NCBI RefSeq assembly: GCF_900096965.1
Contig: NZ_FMYM01000003.1
Coordinates: 135,205-199,204 of the forward strand
Reading direction: 5' to 3'
Length of the DNA: 64,000 nt
DNA from: Shouchella lonarensis
GTDB taxonomy: Bacteria; Bacillota; Bacilli; Bacillales; Bacillaceae_D
Shown one piece after another: positions 36,065-45,864 of the stretch. Under the pieces are notes generated by a model. The model did not search any database. It worked only from the letters and a program-made list of their open reading frames with translations, and was not told the origin of the DNA. Position 1 is the first letter of the stretch; every line of letters begins with the position of its first letter. The position numbers were made by a program, and so were the translations under genes.

Positions 36065-36925
36065 ATGCGAACAAGTAAGCGTTCAGAAGCAACATTTTTA
36101 TTTATCAATGAAGCAAGCGTTTATTACGAGCGTCATGAAAGTCGAATAAAGCCCGCACAAGGTGTGGTTGTCCTCATTCATGGCTTCCTCGCATCAGTCG
36201 ATAGCTATCGCCGATTGGTCCCCATTTTGCGGAAAAAGTATGATGTTGTTGTCTTTGACTTGCCTGGATTTGGTCGCAGCAGCAAACGACGCGCAAAGGT
36301 TTATTCCTTCTCGGAATATGCAGCTGTCGTCCACCAACTTGTCATACGATTGCACCTTGGATCGGTGACGGTCGTGGGACATTCGATGGGAGGGCAAGTG
36401 GCGTTAAAATTTGCACAGCGCTATCCTGAGGATGTGTCCCGTGTCATTTTATTATGTAGTTCAGGTTATCTAAAATGTGTGAAGCGACCCGTTCGCCTTG
36501 CTTCTTATTTGCCTTTCTCTGCACAATTGTTGAAATGGTTGGTTCATAAACAAACAATTAAGCCACTATTGCAAGAAGTGGTGTATCGAAAATCCTGTCT
36601 CACTGTTGAAAAGATGCAGGCATTTGAGCGATCCTTGAATGAAAACGTTTTTTATAAAAGCTTGCTTTATTTAGCACAACAACGTGAAGGTGACATGGCG
36701 ACAGAGGTGTTGCAAACCATTACACATCCTGTTTTAGTTATCGCTGCTGAACAAGATCGCCTTATTCCTTTAAGTACAGGGAAACGACTACATCAAGATT
36801 TACCAGAAAGTACATTTAAGCTCATTCGCAAGTGTGGACATTTGCTTCCAGAAGAACGACCAAAAGAAGTTGCAAAAGCAATTGATCAATTCATTTTAGA
36901 AAAGCGCACAGATCAATCGTTATAG
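36065..36925 (+). CDS. Alpha/beta hydrolase
   Basis: 286 residues: oxyanion HGF motif (VVLIHGFLAS), nucleophile elbow GHSMGG (Ser107), Asp in IAAEQDRL and His in RKCGHLLPEE. Similar to haloperoxidase/esterase-type hydrolases of Bacillus; substrate unknown. AAGGGGTGG precedes the ATG. The next gene, a transporter, starts 72 nt later, so they could be co-transcribed. Confidence 0.88.
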   Translation: MRTSKRSEATFLFINEASVYYERHESRIKPAQGVVVLIHGFLASVDSYRRLVPILRKKYDVVVFDLPGFGRSSKRRAKVYSFSEYAAVVHQLVIRLHLGSVTVVGHSMGGQVALKFAQRYPEDVSRVILLCSSGYLKCVKRPVRLASYLPFSAQLLKWLVHKQTIKPLLQEVVYRKSCLTVEKMQAFERSLNENVFYKSLLYLAQQREGDMATEVLQTITHPVLVIAAEQDRLIPLSTGKRLHQDLPESTFKLIRKCGHLLPEERPKEVAKAIDQFILEKRTDQSL

Positions 36926-36996
36926 TGTGTTATAATCGACGTGTGGTAGGATTTCACATCCATTATTGATCTCGATTAAGGAAAAGAGGGTTTTCT

Positions 36997-38178
36997 GTGT
37001 CATCTGAACGAAAAAACAGAGAGAAAAATGGCATTTGGTCATTGCGTGTCTACTTATTTGCAGCCTATGCTGGAATGACTGTCATCATGAGTTACTTACC
37101 TGTGTTCTTCCAACATGTAGGACTTTCGAGCAGCCAGATAGGTTTATTGATGGCTGTTGGTCCGTTGGCATCTATTTTTTCACAACCAGCCTGGGGATTT
37201 TTAAGTGATAAATATCAAACGATTAAACGCATGTTATCACTTGCAATCGTTGGCTTGCTATTTTCGGCAGGCTTGTTTATGTTTGTGTCAGGCTTCACGG
37301 CATATCTCGTGCTCGTATTTTTGACGTTCCTGTTCATGTCACCAAGCACTGCTTTAGCGGACAGTCTAGCTGCACGTACTGCCAATGCCCATCACATCTC
37401 ATTTGGCTCCATCCGATTGTGGGGATCTCTTGGGTTTGGCTTTGCTTCTTTAACAGTAGGAGTCTTTTTAGATTCCGTCGGCATTAGCTATCTTTTTGCT
37501 GCTTTAGCATTTTTTGCATTTTGGTCGTTAATCTTTTCTCATTTCCTCGTTGACTTACCAATCGCAGGCAAAGTTGTGACATTAAAAAGTGTTTTTACAT
37601 CTGGAATCATACGGGTACTTGCTTTATTTTTGTTGCTTGTTGCGTTTGTCTCGCTTACACATAGGGCAAATGATATTTATTTAGGTTTGTACATTGTGGA
37701 GCTAGGGGGAAGTGAATCCCTTATTGGTACAGCGTGGTTTATTGGTGTTGTGACCGAGGCACTCATGTTAGCTCTATCATTTTTATGGTTTCGTCGTTTT
37801 CATCCACTCGTTTTTTTAATCATCGCTTGCTTTATTTATGCGATCCGCTGGATGTTCATGGCAAATGCAACAAGCCCCGAAATGCTCCTACTTATCCAAT
37901 GTTTGCACGGGGTAAGTTTTGCGATGTTTTATGTGAGTGCGATTCAATTTGTGACTAAAATTATCCCGGATCATTTACAAGCTACCGGTCATATGCTTTA
38001 TTTAACTACATTCTTTGGTGTATCGGGAATGATTGGTTCGCTCCTAGGTGGGTGGTGGATTGACCAATTTGGTATGGCTTCCTTATATACTGGAATGGCG
38101 ATAAGTGCCGCCATTGCTGGTCTTTCTATTTTCGTTGCAAAAGGACGCTTACTGCAAACGGAGGCTGAGATGTCTTAA
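36997..38178 (+). CDS. MFS transporter (YwbF/PPP-type)
   Basis: 393 residues, twelve membrane helices. Helix 1 (LRVYLFAAYAGMTVIMSYLPVFFQHVGLS) and the loop between helices 2 and 3 (GFLSDKYQTIKRML) are typical of the LacY-like phenylpropionate-permease subgroup, as is SIRLWGSLGFGFAS. GTG start with AAAGAGGG upstream. Substrate unknown. A terminator shared with the minus-strand gene follows. Confidence 0.83.
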   Translation: MSSERKNREKNGIWSLRVYLFAAYAGMTVIMSYLPVFFQHVGLSSSQIGLLMAVGPLASIFSQPAWGFLSDKYQTIKRMLSLAIVGLLFSAGLFMFVSGFTAYLVLVFLTFLFMSPSTALADSLAARTANAHHISFGSIRLWGSLGFGFASLTVGVFLDSVGISYLFAALAFFAFWSLIFSHFLVDLPIAGKVVTLKSVFTSGIIRVLALFLLLVAFVSLTHRANDIYLGLYIVELGGSESLIGTAWFIGVVTEALMLALSFLWFRRFHPLVFLIIACFIYAIRWMFMANATSPEMLLLIQCLHGVSFAMFYVSAIQFVTKIIPDHLQATGHMLYLTTFFGVSGMIGSLLGGWWIDQFGMASLYTGMAISAAIAGLSIFVAKGRLLQTEAEMS

Positions 38179-38189
38179 AAAGTGGACAG

Positions 38190-38220
38190 GAAAGAGAGCG
38201 CATCGTCTCTCTTTCTATTT
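38190..38220. terminator. Bidirectional terminator
   Basis: 9-bp perfect stem GAAAGAGAG / CTCTCTTTC, 8-nt loop. It lies between the MFS gene and the YppG-like gene and touches the latter's stop. Confidence 0.8.
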
Positions 38221-38589
38221 TATAAAGAAGCCACCAACCTTGGCAACGTACGGAGAAACTTGTTGAAATGTTTTCACAAGTTGATCAACAGTGTTTGCGG
38301 TGCGACCAATATCAAACTTTCCTTCATGATCAGTGAAAGGTGCTGTGAAAAATTCCTTTGCCTGCATTTTTGGTTTTTGTTGTTGTTGGAAGTTGTCTTG
38401 CAAAGGGCGTCGTTGTGGTCCTGGGCGAAATGCTTGTTGACGTGGAGCTGGTTGCGGGTGCCACTGCTGTTGCGGATGTGGGGGAGCATATGGGTGACCA
38501 TGTGGATGTCCAGGATGGTACGGGTGAGAGTAGCCGTGCATGTGCCCCATTGGTCTTCTTGACAACGGTCCTCGTTGTTTTGCAAACAT
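38215..38589 (-). CDS. YppG-family protein
   Basis: 124 residues. The first 75 are low complexity, rich in His, Pro and Gln (HPYHPGHPHGHPYAPP), and the end is a conserved helix FTDHEGKFDIGRTANTVDQLV then QQVSPYVAKVGGFF. This is the pattern of B. subtilis YppG, a protein found with spore coats. The His-rich part might bind metal. AAAGGAGGAG precedes the ATG. Its orientation and 16-nt gap suggest co-transcription with the Hsp20 gene upstream. Confidence 0.75.
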   Translation of the reverse strand: MFAKQRGPLSRRPMGHMHGYSHPYHPGHPHGHPYAPPHPQQQWHPQPAPRQQAFRPGPQRRPLQDNFQQQQKPKMQAKEFFTAPFTDHEGKFDIGRTANTVDQLVKTFQQVSPYVAKVGGFFIK

Positions 38590-38604
38590 CGCAACTCCTC
38601 CTTT

Positions 38605-39036
38605 TTACGTAATAAAAATCGTTTTTCTCCTACCAGAGATAAACACAGTTAATTGCGGTGCTTCAAATTGAGCGCGAACATCTTCTTCAGAAAATGGAAA
38701 CGGCACATTCACAATGCGTTCTCTTGAATGACTTTGACGCTGATAAGAAATGGCTTCTGTTTGATCATCTAGCGTTGTGAACTCATGTTCATCACGTACA
38801 CGTATTATGAGTGCTTGTGGTGCCACCTCTAAGTCAATTTGTTCTTTCATTACATTTCCTAGCTGAGCCTCGACTACGAAATATCCTGATTCTTCGCTTG
38901 TTTGAATAGGAATCGCTTCTTCAAAGGCCATATTTGTAAATTGTTCAAATGCTGACTGAAAAAACTGGTCAATGGACGCTAAGAAGTGAGCCGTTGCCTG
39001 ATCCCGTTTTGATAAAGATGTGTGGTCTTTGTGCAT
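38605..39036 (-). CDS. Hsp20/alpha-crystallin small heat-shock protein
   Basis: 143 residues. The alpha-crystallin domain runs from about 60 (GYFVVEAQLGNVMKEQIDLEV) to the end, with RERIVNVPFPF in the place of the usual R-x-x-x-L-P-x-x-V and a late strand PQLTVFISGR. Similar in size to the CotM/CotP/YocM group of Bacillus. AGGAGG lies 9 nt before the ATG at 39036; the longer frame to 39186 is not supported. It shares a divergent intergenic region with the dipeptidase gene. Confidence 0.82.
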   Translation of the reverse strand: MHKDHTSLSKRDQATAHFLASIDQFFQSAFEQFTNMAFEEAIPIQTSEESGYFVVEAQLGNVMKEQIDLEVAPQALIIRVRDEHEFTTLDDQTEAISYQRQSHSRERIVNVPFPFSEEDVRAQFEAPQLTVFISGRRKTIFIT

Positions 39037-39103
39037 TTGAATTTGCCTCCTCGTCAAGTAACTACAGTATCGTATGAACAGAGGAAAGGAAAGGTGATTG
39101 CGG

Positions 39104-40030
39104 ATGTTTCCAATTGTTGATACACATTGCGACGCACTATGTAAGTTAGCGACAGGGACCGCGCAAAGCTTTGTTAATGATCCCACGCTTGAAACGAACT
39201 TAGAAAGGTTGCAGCGAGGACGAGTACGGTGTCAATTGTTTGCTTTATATGTGCCGCCAAGTGTGAAACAAGAAAACATGTTTGCCATGGTGAGAAAACA
39301 AATCGCTGCTTTTCATCAAGCGGTACTCACTTGTCCAAACATGGTTCACATTCGTTCTCTCTCGGAGATTGCGACATTAAAAGACGGACAAATTGGGGCA
39401 GGTTTAACATTGGAAGGGATGGATGCCATCGGTCGTGACCGTGCACAATTGTCATGGTTGTATGAACAAGGAATTTTGGCCATCGGATTGACGTGGAATG
39501 ATGCAAATATGTGTGCGGATGGAATTGGCGAAAAAAGAGGGGCAGGACTGACTTCGTATGGAGAAAGCGTAATTGATGAGAACAATACGCGGGGCGTGGT
39601 GAATGATGTATCTCATTTGAGTGTGCGTGCCTTTTGGGATGTAATGGCACAATCAAAGAAAACAATGGCAAGTCATTCAAATGCATATACGGTTTGTCCA
39701 CATCGACGCAATTTACGTGACGATCAACTCGATGCACTGATCAAAACGGACAGTTTCATTGGGCTTGTATTTTATCCGCCGTTTGTGACAAATAAAGATG
39801 AAGCATGCTTGGACGATTTATTGCCCCATATCGACCATATTGGCAGCCGGGGAGGCATCAAACATATTGGATTTGGCTCTGACTTTGACGGTATAGACAC
39901 GTATGTGACAGGGTTATCACACGCAGGTTGTTACGACACACTTATCAATCATTTGCTGAAGTTTTATCGAGAGGAAGAAGTACGTGGGTTTTGTTCTAGA
40001 AATTTTATGGAGAAAGTTGTGCGGCACTGA
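39104..40030 (+). CDS. Membrane dipeptidase (peptidase M19)
   Basis: 308 residues, zinc dipeptidase of the renal-dipeptidase family. Ligands are visible in DTHCDAL (His8, Asp10), LEGMDAIG (bridging Glu), DVSHLS and ASHSNAY (His). GFGSDFDGID near residue 265 is the family's late Asp motif. ATG at 39104 with GGAAAGGTG before it. Such enzymes cleave dipeptides, often those with a D-residue. No signal peptide, so probably cytoplasmic. Confidence 0.9.
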   Translation: MFPIVDTHCDALCKLATGTAQSFVNDPTLETNLERLQRGRVRCQLFALYVPPSVKQENMFAMVRKQIAAFHQAVLTCPNMVHIRSLSEIATLKDGQIGAGLTLEGMDAIGRDRAQLSWLYEQGILAIGLTWNDANMCADGIGEKRGAGLTSYGESVIDENNTRGVVNDVSHLSVRAFWDVMAQSKKTMASHSNAYTVCPHRRNLRDDQLDALIKTDSFIGLVFYPPFVTNKDEACLDDLLPHIDHIGSRGGIKHIGFGSDFDGIDTYVTGLSHAGCYDTLINHLLKFYREEEVRGFCSRNFMEKVVRH

Positions 40031-40042
40031 CGATATTTAAAT

Positions 40043-40072
40043 TAAGCAAGCACCTACTCATGTGCCTGCTTA
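40043..40072. terminator. Terminator between dipeptidase gene and small minus-strand gene
   Basis: 11-nt arms TAAGCAAGCAC / GTGCCTGCTTA, one mismatch, 8-nt loop. It overlaps the stop codon of the 35-residue gene on the minus strand. Confidence 0.65.
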
Positions 40073-40177
40073 GTTTGTTGTTCCATTTTTAACCCATGTA
40101 TTAAATTGCTCGGTCGTCATAAAACCGCATTTGTGTAAAAAATAAGCGTAACCGTAGCGTCTTTTCTTTTTTGACAT
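40070..40177 (-). CDS. 35-residue small basic protein
   Basis: A 35-codon frame with AAAGGAGG 7 nt before the ATG at 40177. The product starts SKKKRRYGYAYFLHKCGF and then MTTEQFNTWVKNGTTN: a basic start, one Cys, and an amphipathic end. No family recognised. It is too short for automatic calls, but its ribosome-binding site and a terminator at its end support it. Confidence 0.55.
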   Translation of the reverse strand: MSKKKRRYGYAYFLHKCGFMTTEQFNTWVKNGTTN

Positions 40178-40412
40178 ATGCCTGCCTCCTTTTGGTCAGT
40201 ATATTCACCAAGGGAAAGAAAGTTTACTTAGGGAAAGAAAATGAAGAGGCTCACTTGATTTTAGTAAGGGAGAATTTGTTTTTGAAGGGGCAGTTCGATA
40301 CAAAACATTCACGGGACCGCATGTGTTGCATTCATATTGGTATTATTTTTCTACAACGGCGCTAATTCTTTTAAAAAAGAACATTGATCAAAAATAAGTG
40401 TAGCTATATAGG

Positions 40413-40462
40413 AATTAGACCCGTCCATGTTGAACATTTTACATGGACGGGTCTAATTTTTT
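40413..40462. terminator. Strong terminator next to zinc-ribbon gene
   Basis: 18-bp perfect stem around AGACCCGTCCATGT / ACATGGACGGGTCT, 10-nt loop, A run on one side and T run on the other. It serves the minus-strand zinc-ribbon gene ending at 40461. Between 40178 and 40412 nothing else is seen. Confidence 0.85.
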
Positions 40463-40712
40463 AGTTGTGCGCATCGTTTTTGGCAAAAGTAATGAAGCAC
40501 TCTTCCATTTCATTCAAGCCACATGCTCCGCACTGAATCCGCATGTCGGGTCCATTATACTGCATGTGAAATGCGTCTAACTTTTCATTAGAGAATTGCT
40601 CAGCAATCTCTCCAGTATGTGGGTCTAGCTTTACAGGACGAACTTCTTGCACAATTTGATGAAACCTCGTCCGATTTGTTTTACATTTTGGGCATAAATA
40701 TGGTTGTGACAT
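40461..40712 (-). CDS. Small zinc-ribbon protein
   Basis: 83 residues with two CxxC pairs spaced as a zinc ribbon: CPKCKTNRTRF near the start and CGACGLNE near residue 62, joined by an acidic linker (LDPHTGEIAEQF). I recognise the general type as a conserved Bacillus small protein but not its name or function. AGGAGGAT lies before the ATG at 40712. Confidence 0.75.
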   Translation of the reverse strand: MSQPYLCPKCKTNRTRFHQIVQEVRPVKLDPHTGEIAEQFSNEKLDAFHMQYNGPDMRIQCGACGLNEMEECFITFAKNDAHN

Positions 40713-40979
40713 GCGATCATCCTCCTATTTCGGAATACAAAAATTAGTTATTGGAAGGCAAATGCTTACTACGGTCTTTCGTATTATGGCAAAAAAGTGT
40801 CAAAATATGAGCGATGTTACAAAAAAGATGTGACCACTTTAAAAATTTTATTTGTCTATTTTATGAGAGATGTGCAAGATGCAGGCTTACATAGCGCTTT
40901 TTATGAAGATATCTGATAGGATGTATACAATACTAAGGTTCAGAGATTAACTTAGGGACCAACAAGAAAGGTGATTGAT

Positions 40980-41939
40980 GTGCGAACACCGTTTTTTTAT
41001 GCAAGATGGCTTCCGTTGTTAGCTGTTGTACTACTGTTAAGTGGGTGTGGCAATTTAACTGTACTTGATCCACAAGGACCTGTAGCAAAGCAACAAAGCC
41101 ATTTAATTATCCTTTCAATTGGATTTATGATTTTTATTGTGTTGGTTGTCTTTATTTTATTTACAATGATGCTCGTGAAATACCGTGACCGTAGTGACCA
41201 TAAAGGATATGATCCGTCGATTGAAGGCAGTCATAAACTTGAAATCACATGGACGATTATTCCGATCATCATTGTTACACTATTGTCGATACCAACTGTG
41301 ATGACCATTTATCAATTAGAAGAAGTGCCAGAAGTTACAGCAGACAATGTGGAGACGGAGCCACTTGTCATTCACGCAACGAGTGTCAATTGGAAGTGGA
41401 TTTTTAGTTACCCAGACGAAGAGATTGAGACGGTGAACTATGTCAATATCCCAACTGACCGTCCCGTGTTATTCAAACTAACGTCCGCGGATTCGATGGC
41501 TTCTTTTTGGGTGCCGCAGTTAGGGGGACAAAAATATAGCATGGCTGGGATGGAGACAGAATTATATTTGGCTGCGACTTCACCTGGCACTTACGATGGC
41601 CGAAACGCAAACTTTACTGGTGAAGGATTCGCAGAACAGCGCTTTCTAGTAAATGCGTTGACACATGATCAATACGCAGCATGGGTGGAGGAAGTCCAGT
41701 CGGAAGCGCCACCCCTATCAGAAGAAGAGTATGCACATTTAATGGTACCAGGACATGCAACGGAGATGACATTCTCTTCGACGCATTTAACATTTGTCGA
41801 CCATGTACAAGAACCTACGTACGCACTTGATCGGCGAGCGGAGCTTGGATATAAAGCGTTAAGTCCACACTCTCGTGAAGGGAAAAAGTGGGAGATGCCA
41901 CTTTTATCACAGCCAATTGATATAGAAAAAAGATATTGA
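40980..41939 (+). CDS. qoxA: Quinol oxidase subunit II (lipoprotein)
   Basis: 319 residues of the aa3-600 menaquinol oxidase. Signal peptide with lipobox LLSGC (Cys23), two membrane helices, then the periplasmic cupredoxin domain. The sequence tracks B. subtilis Qox[60 protein letters not shown]. The CuA ligands of cytochrome c oxidases are absent, as expected for a quinol oxidase. GTG at 40980 is preferred because AAAGGTG is 6 nt before; a GTG at 40971 is in that site. First gene of qoxABCD. Confidence 0.96.
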   Translation: MRTPFFYARWLPLLAVVLLLSGCGNLTVLDPQGPVAKQQSHLIILSIGFMIFIVLVVFILFTMMLVKYRDRSDHKGYDPSIEGSHKLEITWTIIPIIIVTLLSIPTVMTIYQLEEVPEVTADNVETEPLVIHATSVNWKWIFSYPDEEIETVNYVNIPTDRPVLFKLTSADSMASFWVPQLGGQKYSMAGMETELYLAATSPGTYDGRNANFTGEGFAEQRFLVNALTHDQYAAWVEEVQSEAPPLSEEEYAHLMVPGHATEMTFSSTHLTFVDHVQEPTYALDRRAELGYKALSPHSREGKKWEMPLLSQPIDIEKRY

Positions 41940-41964
41940 ACGTTTTTGGAGAGGGGATAGACTG

Positions 41965-43911
41965 TTGAAATGGGATGAATTCATTGTGACAGGCGATCCG
42001 ATGATACTTGGGGCACAAATATCAATTGCACTAACGAGTATTGCCATGGTCGTCGCACTCACATATTTTAAAAAGTGGCGCTGGCTATGGACAGAATGGG
42101 TCACCACTGTTGATCATAAACGAATTGGGATTATGTATATCCTATGTGCCTTGCTCATGTTATTCCGTGGCGGGGTAGATGCGTTAATGATGCGGGTACA
42201 ACTCGCTGCACCAGGAATGGAATTTTTAAATGCACAGCATTATAATGAAGTTTTTACGACACACGGCACAATTATGATTATTTTTATGGCAATGCCGTTT
42301 TTAATTGGGTTAATGAATGTCGTGATGCCTTTACAAATCGGGGCGCGGGACGTCGCGTTTCCATTTTTAAATAACTTGAGTTTCTGGACATTCTTTTTTG
42401 GGATGGCGTTGTTTAATGTGTCCTTCATTATTGGTGGCTCTCCTGAGGCAGGGTGGACGTCTTATTTTCCGCTTGCGTCGAATGACTTTAGCCCCGGAGT
42501 GGGGCAGAACTTTTATGCGCTTGGCTTGCAACTATCTGGCATAGGGACACTTGCGACCGGAATTAACTTCATTGTGACGATTTTAAAGATGAGAACAAAA
42601 GGTATGACGTTAATGAAGATGCCAATGTTTACATGGACTGTACTCATCACGTCACTCATCATTGTACTCGCATTTCCAGTTTTAACGGTTGCACTTGGCA
42701 TGATGACGTTTGACCGTTTATTTGGGACCGCCTTTTTCACCTTACAAGGGCAAGGGCTCGACATGTTATGGGCCAACTTGTTTTGGATCTGGGGACATCC
42801 TGAGGTATATATCGTCATTTTACCAGCGTTTGGGATTTTTTCAGAAATTATCTCAACATTTTCGCGGAAAAAGTTGTTTGGATATGATGCAATGGTTGCG
42901 TCCGTTGTCATTATTTCGTGCTTAAGTTTCCTTGTCTGGGTGCACCATTTCTTTACGATGGGGAATAGCGCGATGGTCAATTCGTTTTTCTCAATTACAA
43001 CGATGGCAATTTCAATTCCAACCGGTGTGAAGATCTTTAACTGGCTCTTTACGTTACACAAAGGAAGGATTCGCTTTACGACACCGATGCTCTGGTCATT
43101 AGGGTTTATTCCTAACTTTGTCGTTGGTGGGGTTACTGGCGTCATGCTCGCAATGGCGGCGGCTGATTACCAGTATCACAATACGTATTTTCTTGTTTCA
43201 CATTTTCACTACGTATTAATTGCAGGAACTGTATTTGCTTGTTTTGCCGGATTAATCTTTTGGTACCCGAAAATGTTTGGACATCGTCTGAATGAACGCA
43301 TTGGTAGATGGGTGTTTTGGTTCTTTATGATTGGCTTTAACGTCTGTTTCTTCCCGCAATATTTCTTAGGATTAGACGGGATGCCGCGCCGCATTTATAC
43401 GTACTTTGAATCTGATGGTTGGCTGACGCTCAATTTCATTTCAACTATCGGTGCAGTAATGATGGCGATTGGCTTTGCGTTGTTTGTTTACAACATTTAT
43501 TACAGTTTCCGCTATGCGCAGCGGGATACAACGGGCGACCCGTGGGATGGGCGTACACTTGAATGGGCAACCTCTTCAGCGGTACCGCCTTTCTATAACT
43601 TTGCAAAACTACCGGAAGTGAAAAGTCGCGATGCGTTTTGGGATTGGAAAGAAAACGGCATTGATCCGAACAATATTTCTTCCTACGAGAAAATCCACAT
43701 GCCAAACAACACGTGGATCTCACCTGTCATGTGCTTGATGATGTTCATTGCTTCATTTGCCCTCGTCTTTAGCTGGTTCTGGCTCGCAAGTTTAGGGGCG
43801 CTCGGGATTATCGTTTGTATGATTTTACGCTCGTTTGAAGAAGATGATGGCTATTATGTAAGTGCCGAGCAAGTGGCAGCGATTGAAAAGCAACAGAGGG
43901 AGGAGCGATAA
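41965..43911 (+). CDS. qoxB: Quinol oxidase subunit I
   Basis: 648-residue haem-copper oxidase subunit with about 15 membrane helices. Haem and CuB ligands are visible in [25 protein letters not shown] (His-Tyr crosslink pair), [10 protein letters not shown] and [11 protein letters not shown]. It carries the proton-pumping oxygen reaction centre. TTG start at 41965 with GGAGAGGGG upstream. 25 nt after qoxA. Confidence 0.97.
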   Translation: MKWDEFIVTGDPMILGAQISIALTSIAMVVALTYFKKWRWLWTEWVTTVDHKRIGIMYILCALLMLFRGGVDALMMRVQLAAPGMEFLNAQHYNEVFTTHGTIMIIFMAMPFLIGLMNVVMPLQIGARDVAFPFLNNLSFWTFFFGMALFNVSFIIGGSPEAGWTSYFPLASNDFSPGVGQNFYALGLQLSGIGTLATGINFIVTILKMRTKGMTLMKMPMFTWTVLITSLIIVLAFPVLTVALGMMTFDRLFGTAFFTLQGQGLDMLWANLFWIWGHPEVYIVILPAFGIFSEIISTFSRKKLFGYDAMVASVVIISCLSFLVWVHHFFTMGNSAMVNSFFSITTMAISIPTGVKIFNWLFTLHKGRIRFTTPMLWSLGFIPNFVVGGVTGVMLAMAAADYQYHNTYFLVSHFHYVLIAGTVFACFAGLIFWYPKMFGHRLNERIGRWVFWFFMIGFNVCFFPQYFLGLDGMPRRIYTYFESDGWLTLNFISTIGAVMMAIGFALFVYNIYYSFRYAQRDTTGDPWDGRTLEWATSSAVPPFYNFAKLPEVKSRDAFWDWKENGIDPNNISSYEKIHMPNNTWISPVMCLMMFIASFALVFSWFWLASLGALGIIVCMILRSFEEDDGYYVSAEQVAAIEKQQREER

Positions 43912-43913
43912 CG

Positions 43914-44531
43914 ATGGGAACAGAAGAACAGATGAACCCGCACATGCCGTTAGAGTACCAATCAGCTGCGGGACGAAACAACATTCTTGGGTTTTGGGTT
44001 TTTATCGGTGCTGAATTTGCCTTGTTTTCAACGTTGTTCGCTTCTTACTTTGCGCTTGTCGATCGCACCGCCGGAGCGGCGGCAACAAGTCAAGAGTTAT
44101 TTGCCCTTGACCTTGTACTGCTCATGACCTTTACACTATTAACAAGTTCTTTCACGTGTGGGATCGCAATCTACGAAATGCGAGCAGGACGACTGAAGCG
44201 TATGCTCATCTGGATTGGGATTACCGTTGCTCTAGGTCTTGGTTTCCTCGGCTTAGAAATTTACGAATTTGTTCATTACGCGCACGAAGGGGCAACCTTA
44301 TCAACGAGTGCATTTTGGTCCGCTTTCTTTGTTTTACTTGGCACACACGGATTGCACGTAACAATTGGGATTGGTTGGATGATCATTTTGGCGATTCAAC
44401 TAAAGCAACGTGGCTTGACGCCAAAAACGACATCTAAATTTTTCATTGCAAGTCTGTATTGGCATTTTCTCGACGTCATTTGGGTGCTTATTTTCACGGG
44501 CGTTTACTTGCTTGGAATGGAGTGGATATAA
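43914..44531 (+). CDS. qoxC: Quinol oxidase subunit III
   Basis: 205 residues, five membrane helices; LGFWVFIGAEFALFSTLFASYFAL at the start and GTHGLHVTIGIGW plus YWHFLDVIWVLIFTGVYLLG are family signatures. Starts 2 nt after the qoxB stop, with GGGAGGAGCG upstream, and ends 1 nt before qoxD. Confidence 0.97.
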   Translation: MGTEEQMNPHMPLEYQSAAGRNNILGFWVFIGAEFALFSTLFASYFALVDRTAGAAATSQELFALDLVLLMTFTLLTSSFTCGIAIYEMRAGRLKRMLIWIGITVALGLGFLGLEIYEFVHYAHEGATLSTSAFWSAFFVLLGTHGLHVTIGIGWMIILAIQLKQRGLTPKTTSKFFIASLYWHFLDVIWVLIFTGVYLLGMEWI

Positions 44532-44532
44532 T

Positions 44533-44844
44533 ATGAACGCAGAAAAAGAATCGACCGCACACGATACATTTCCGTGGTCACATGTTGTCGGCTTCTTGCT
44601 TTCAATTGTGCTCACCCTATTTGCCGTCTGGGTCATGTCGCAAACGGCACTTTCTCTTCGAGTGCGGGTAATCATCATCTTTGTGTTTGCCTTCGTACAA
44701 ATGGGGGTACAACTGTTTATGTTCATGCACATCGGTGAAGGAAAAGAAGGCAAGTGGCAAATCGGTCATACCGTGTTTGCATTGTTTATTGCTGTTATCA
44801 TTGTCGTCGGAACATACTTTGTATTGATGACGGGGCATTTGTAA
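44533..44844 (+). CDS. qoxD: Quinol oxidase subunit IV
   Basis: 103 residues, three membrane helices (VVGFLLSIVLTLFAVWVMS, VIIIFVFAFVQMGVQLFMFMH, VFALFIAVIIVVGTYFVLMTG), typical of CyoD/QoxD. Its ribosome-binding site GGAGTGG lies in the end of qoxC. Starting at 44533 avoids an 86-nt overlap with qoxC. Confidence 0.95.
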   Translation: MNAEKESTAHDTFPWSHVVGFLLSIVLTLFAVWVMSQTALSLRVRVIIIFVFAFVQMGVQLFMFMHIGEGKEGKWQIGHTVFALFIAVIIVVGTYFVLMTGHL

Positions 44845-44847
44845 AGG

Positions 44848-44886
44848 AAAAGGTGACGATGCATAAGGCATTGTCACCTTTTATTT
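44848..44886. terminator. Terminator of qoxABCD
   Basis: 15-bp stem AAAAGGTGACGATGC / GCATTGTCACCTTTT with one G-T pair and a 5-nt loop, then TATTTTG. It also touches the end of the minus-strand gene. Confidence 0.9.
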
Positions 44887-45150
44887 TGAGCGAATCGTCG
44901 TTCGTACTTTACGTTTTTGCAAGTAAGGATACGTATACAAAAGGAAAGCTGCAACGTGGGCAATCAATACATTTAATAGAAATGCTACAACAAAAGTGGT
45001 TTGTGGGGTGAATTCCATGAGGAAGGAAGCGAACAAGCCCCACATGATTAAAATAAAAGGAATACTCATGAATGCGATCTTGCGATGCTCGAGCCATAAA
45101 AATAACGGCGTTGCCGATGCAACGAGCATGTAAGCAAAAAATAAATCCAT
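44881..45150 (-). CDS. Small three-helix membrane protein
   Basis: 89 residues, three hydrophobic helices (FFAYMLVASATPLFLWL, FMSIPFILIMWGLFASFLM, FVVAFLLNVLIAHVAAFLLY) and a basic tail (QKRKVRTTIRSK). AAGGAGGG 7 nt before the ATG at 45150 fixes the start. No family recognised. A cre-like sequence (TGAAAGCGCTTTTT, 45238-45251) lies upstream. Confidence 0.65.
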   Translation of the reverse strand: MDLFFAYMLVASATPLFLWLEHRKIAFMSIPFILIMWGLFASFLMEFTPQTTFVVAFLLNVLIAHVAAFLLYTYPYLQKRKVRTTIRSK

Positions 45151-45231
45151 ATTTTTCCCTCCTTGTACGTTAGTATAGCCAATGCAGGTTGTGACTTTTC
45201 TGTGACAACTACATTGTAACATGATTGTCAC

Positions 45232-45864
<633 letters not shown>

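Noticed and set aside
40171-40365. 64-codon plus-strand frame
   Set aside because: No ribosome-binding site, and its first bases are the start of the minus-strand 35-residue gene.
42513-43145. 210-codon minus-strand frame
   Set aside because: Shadow of qoxB, a membrane protein gene whose complement is often open.
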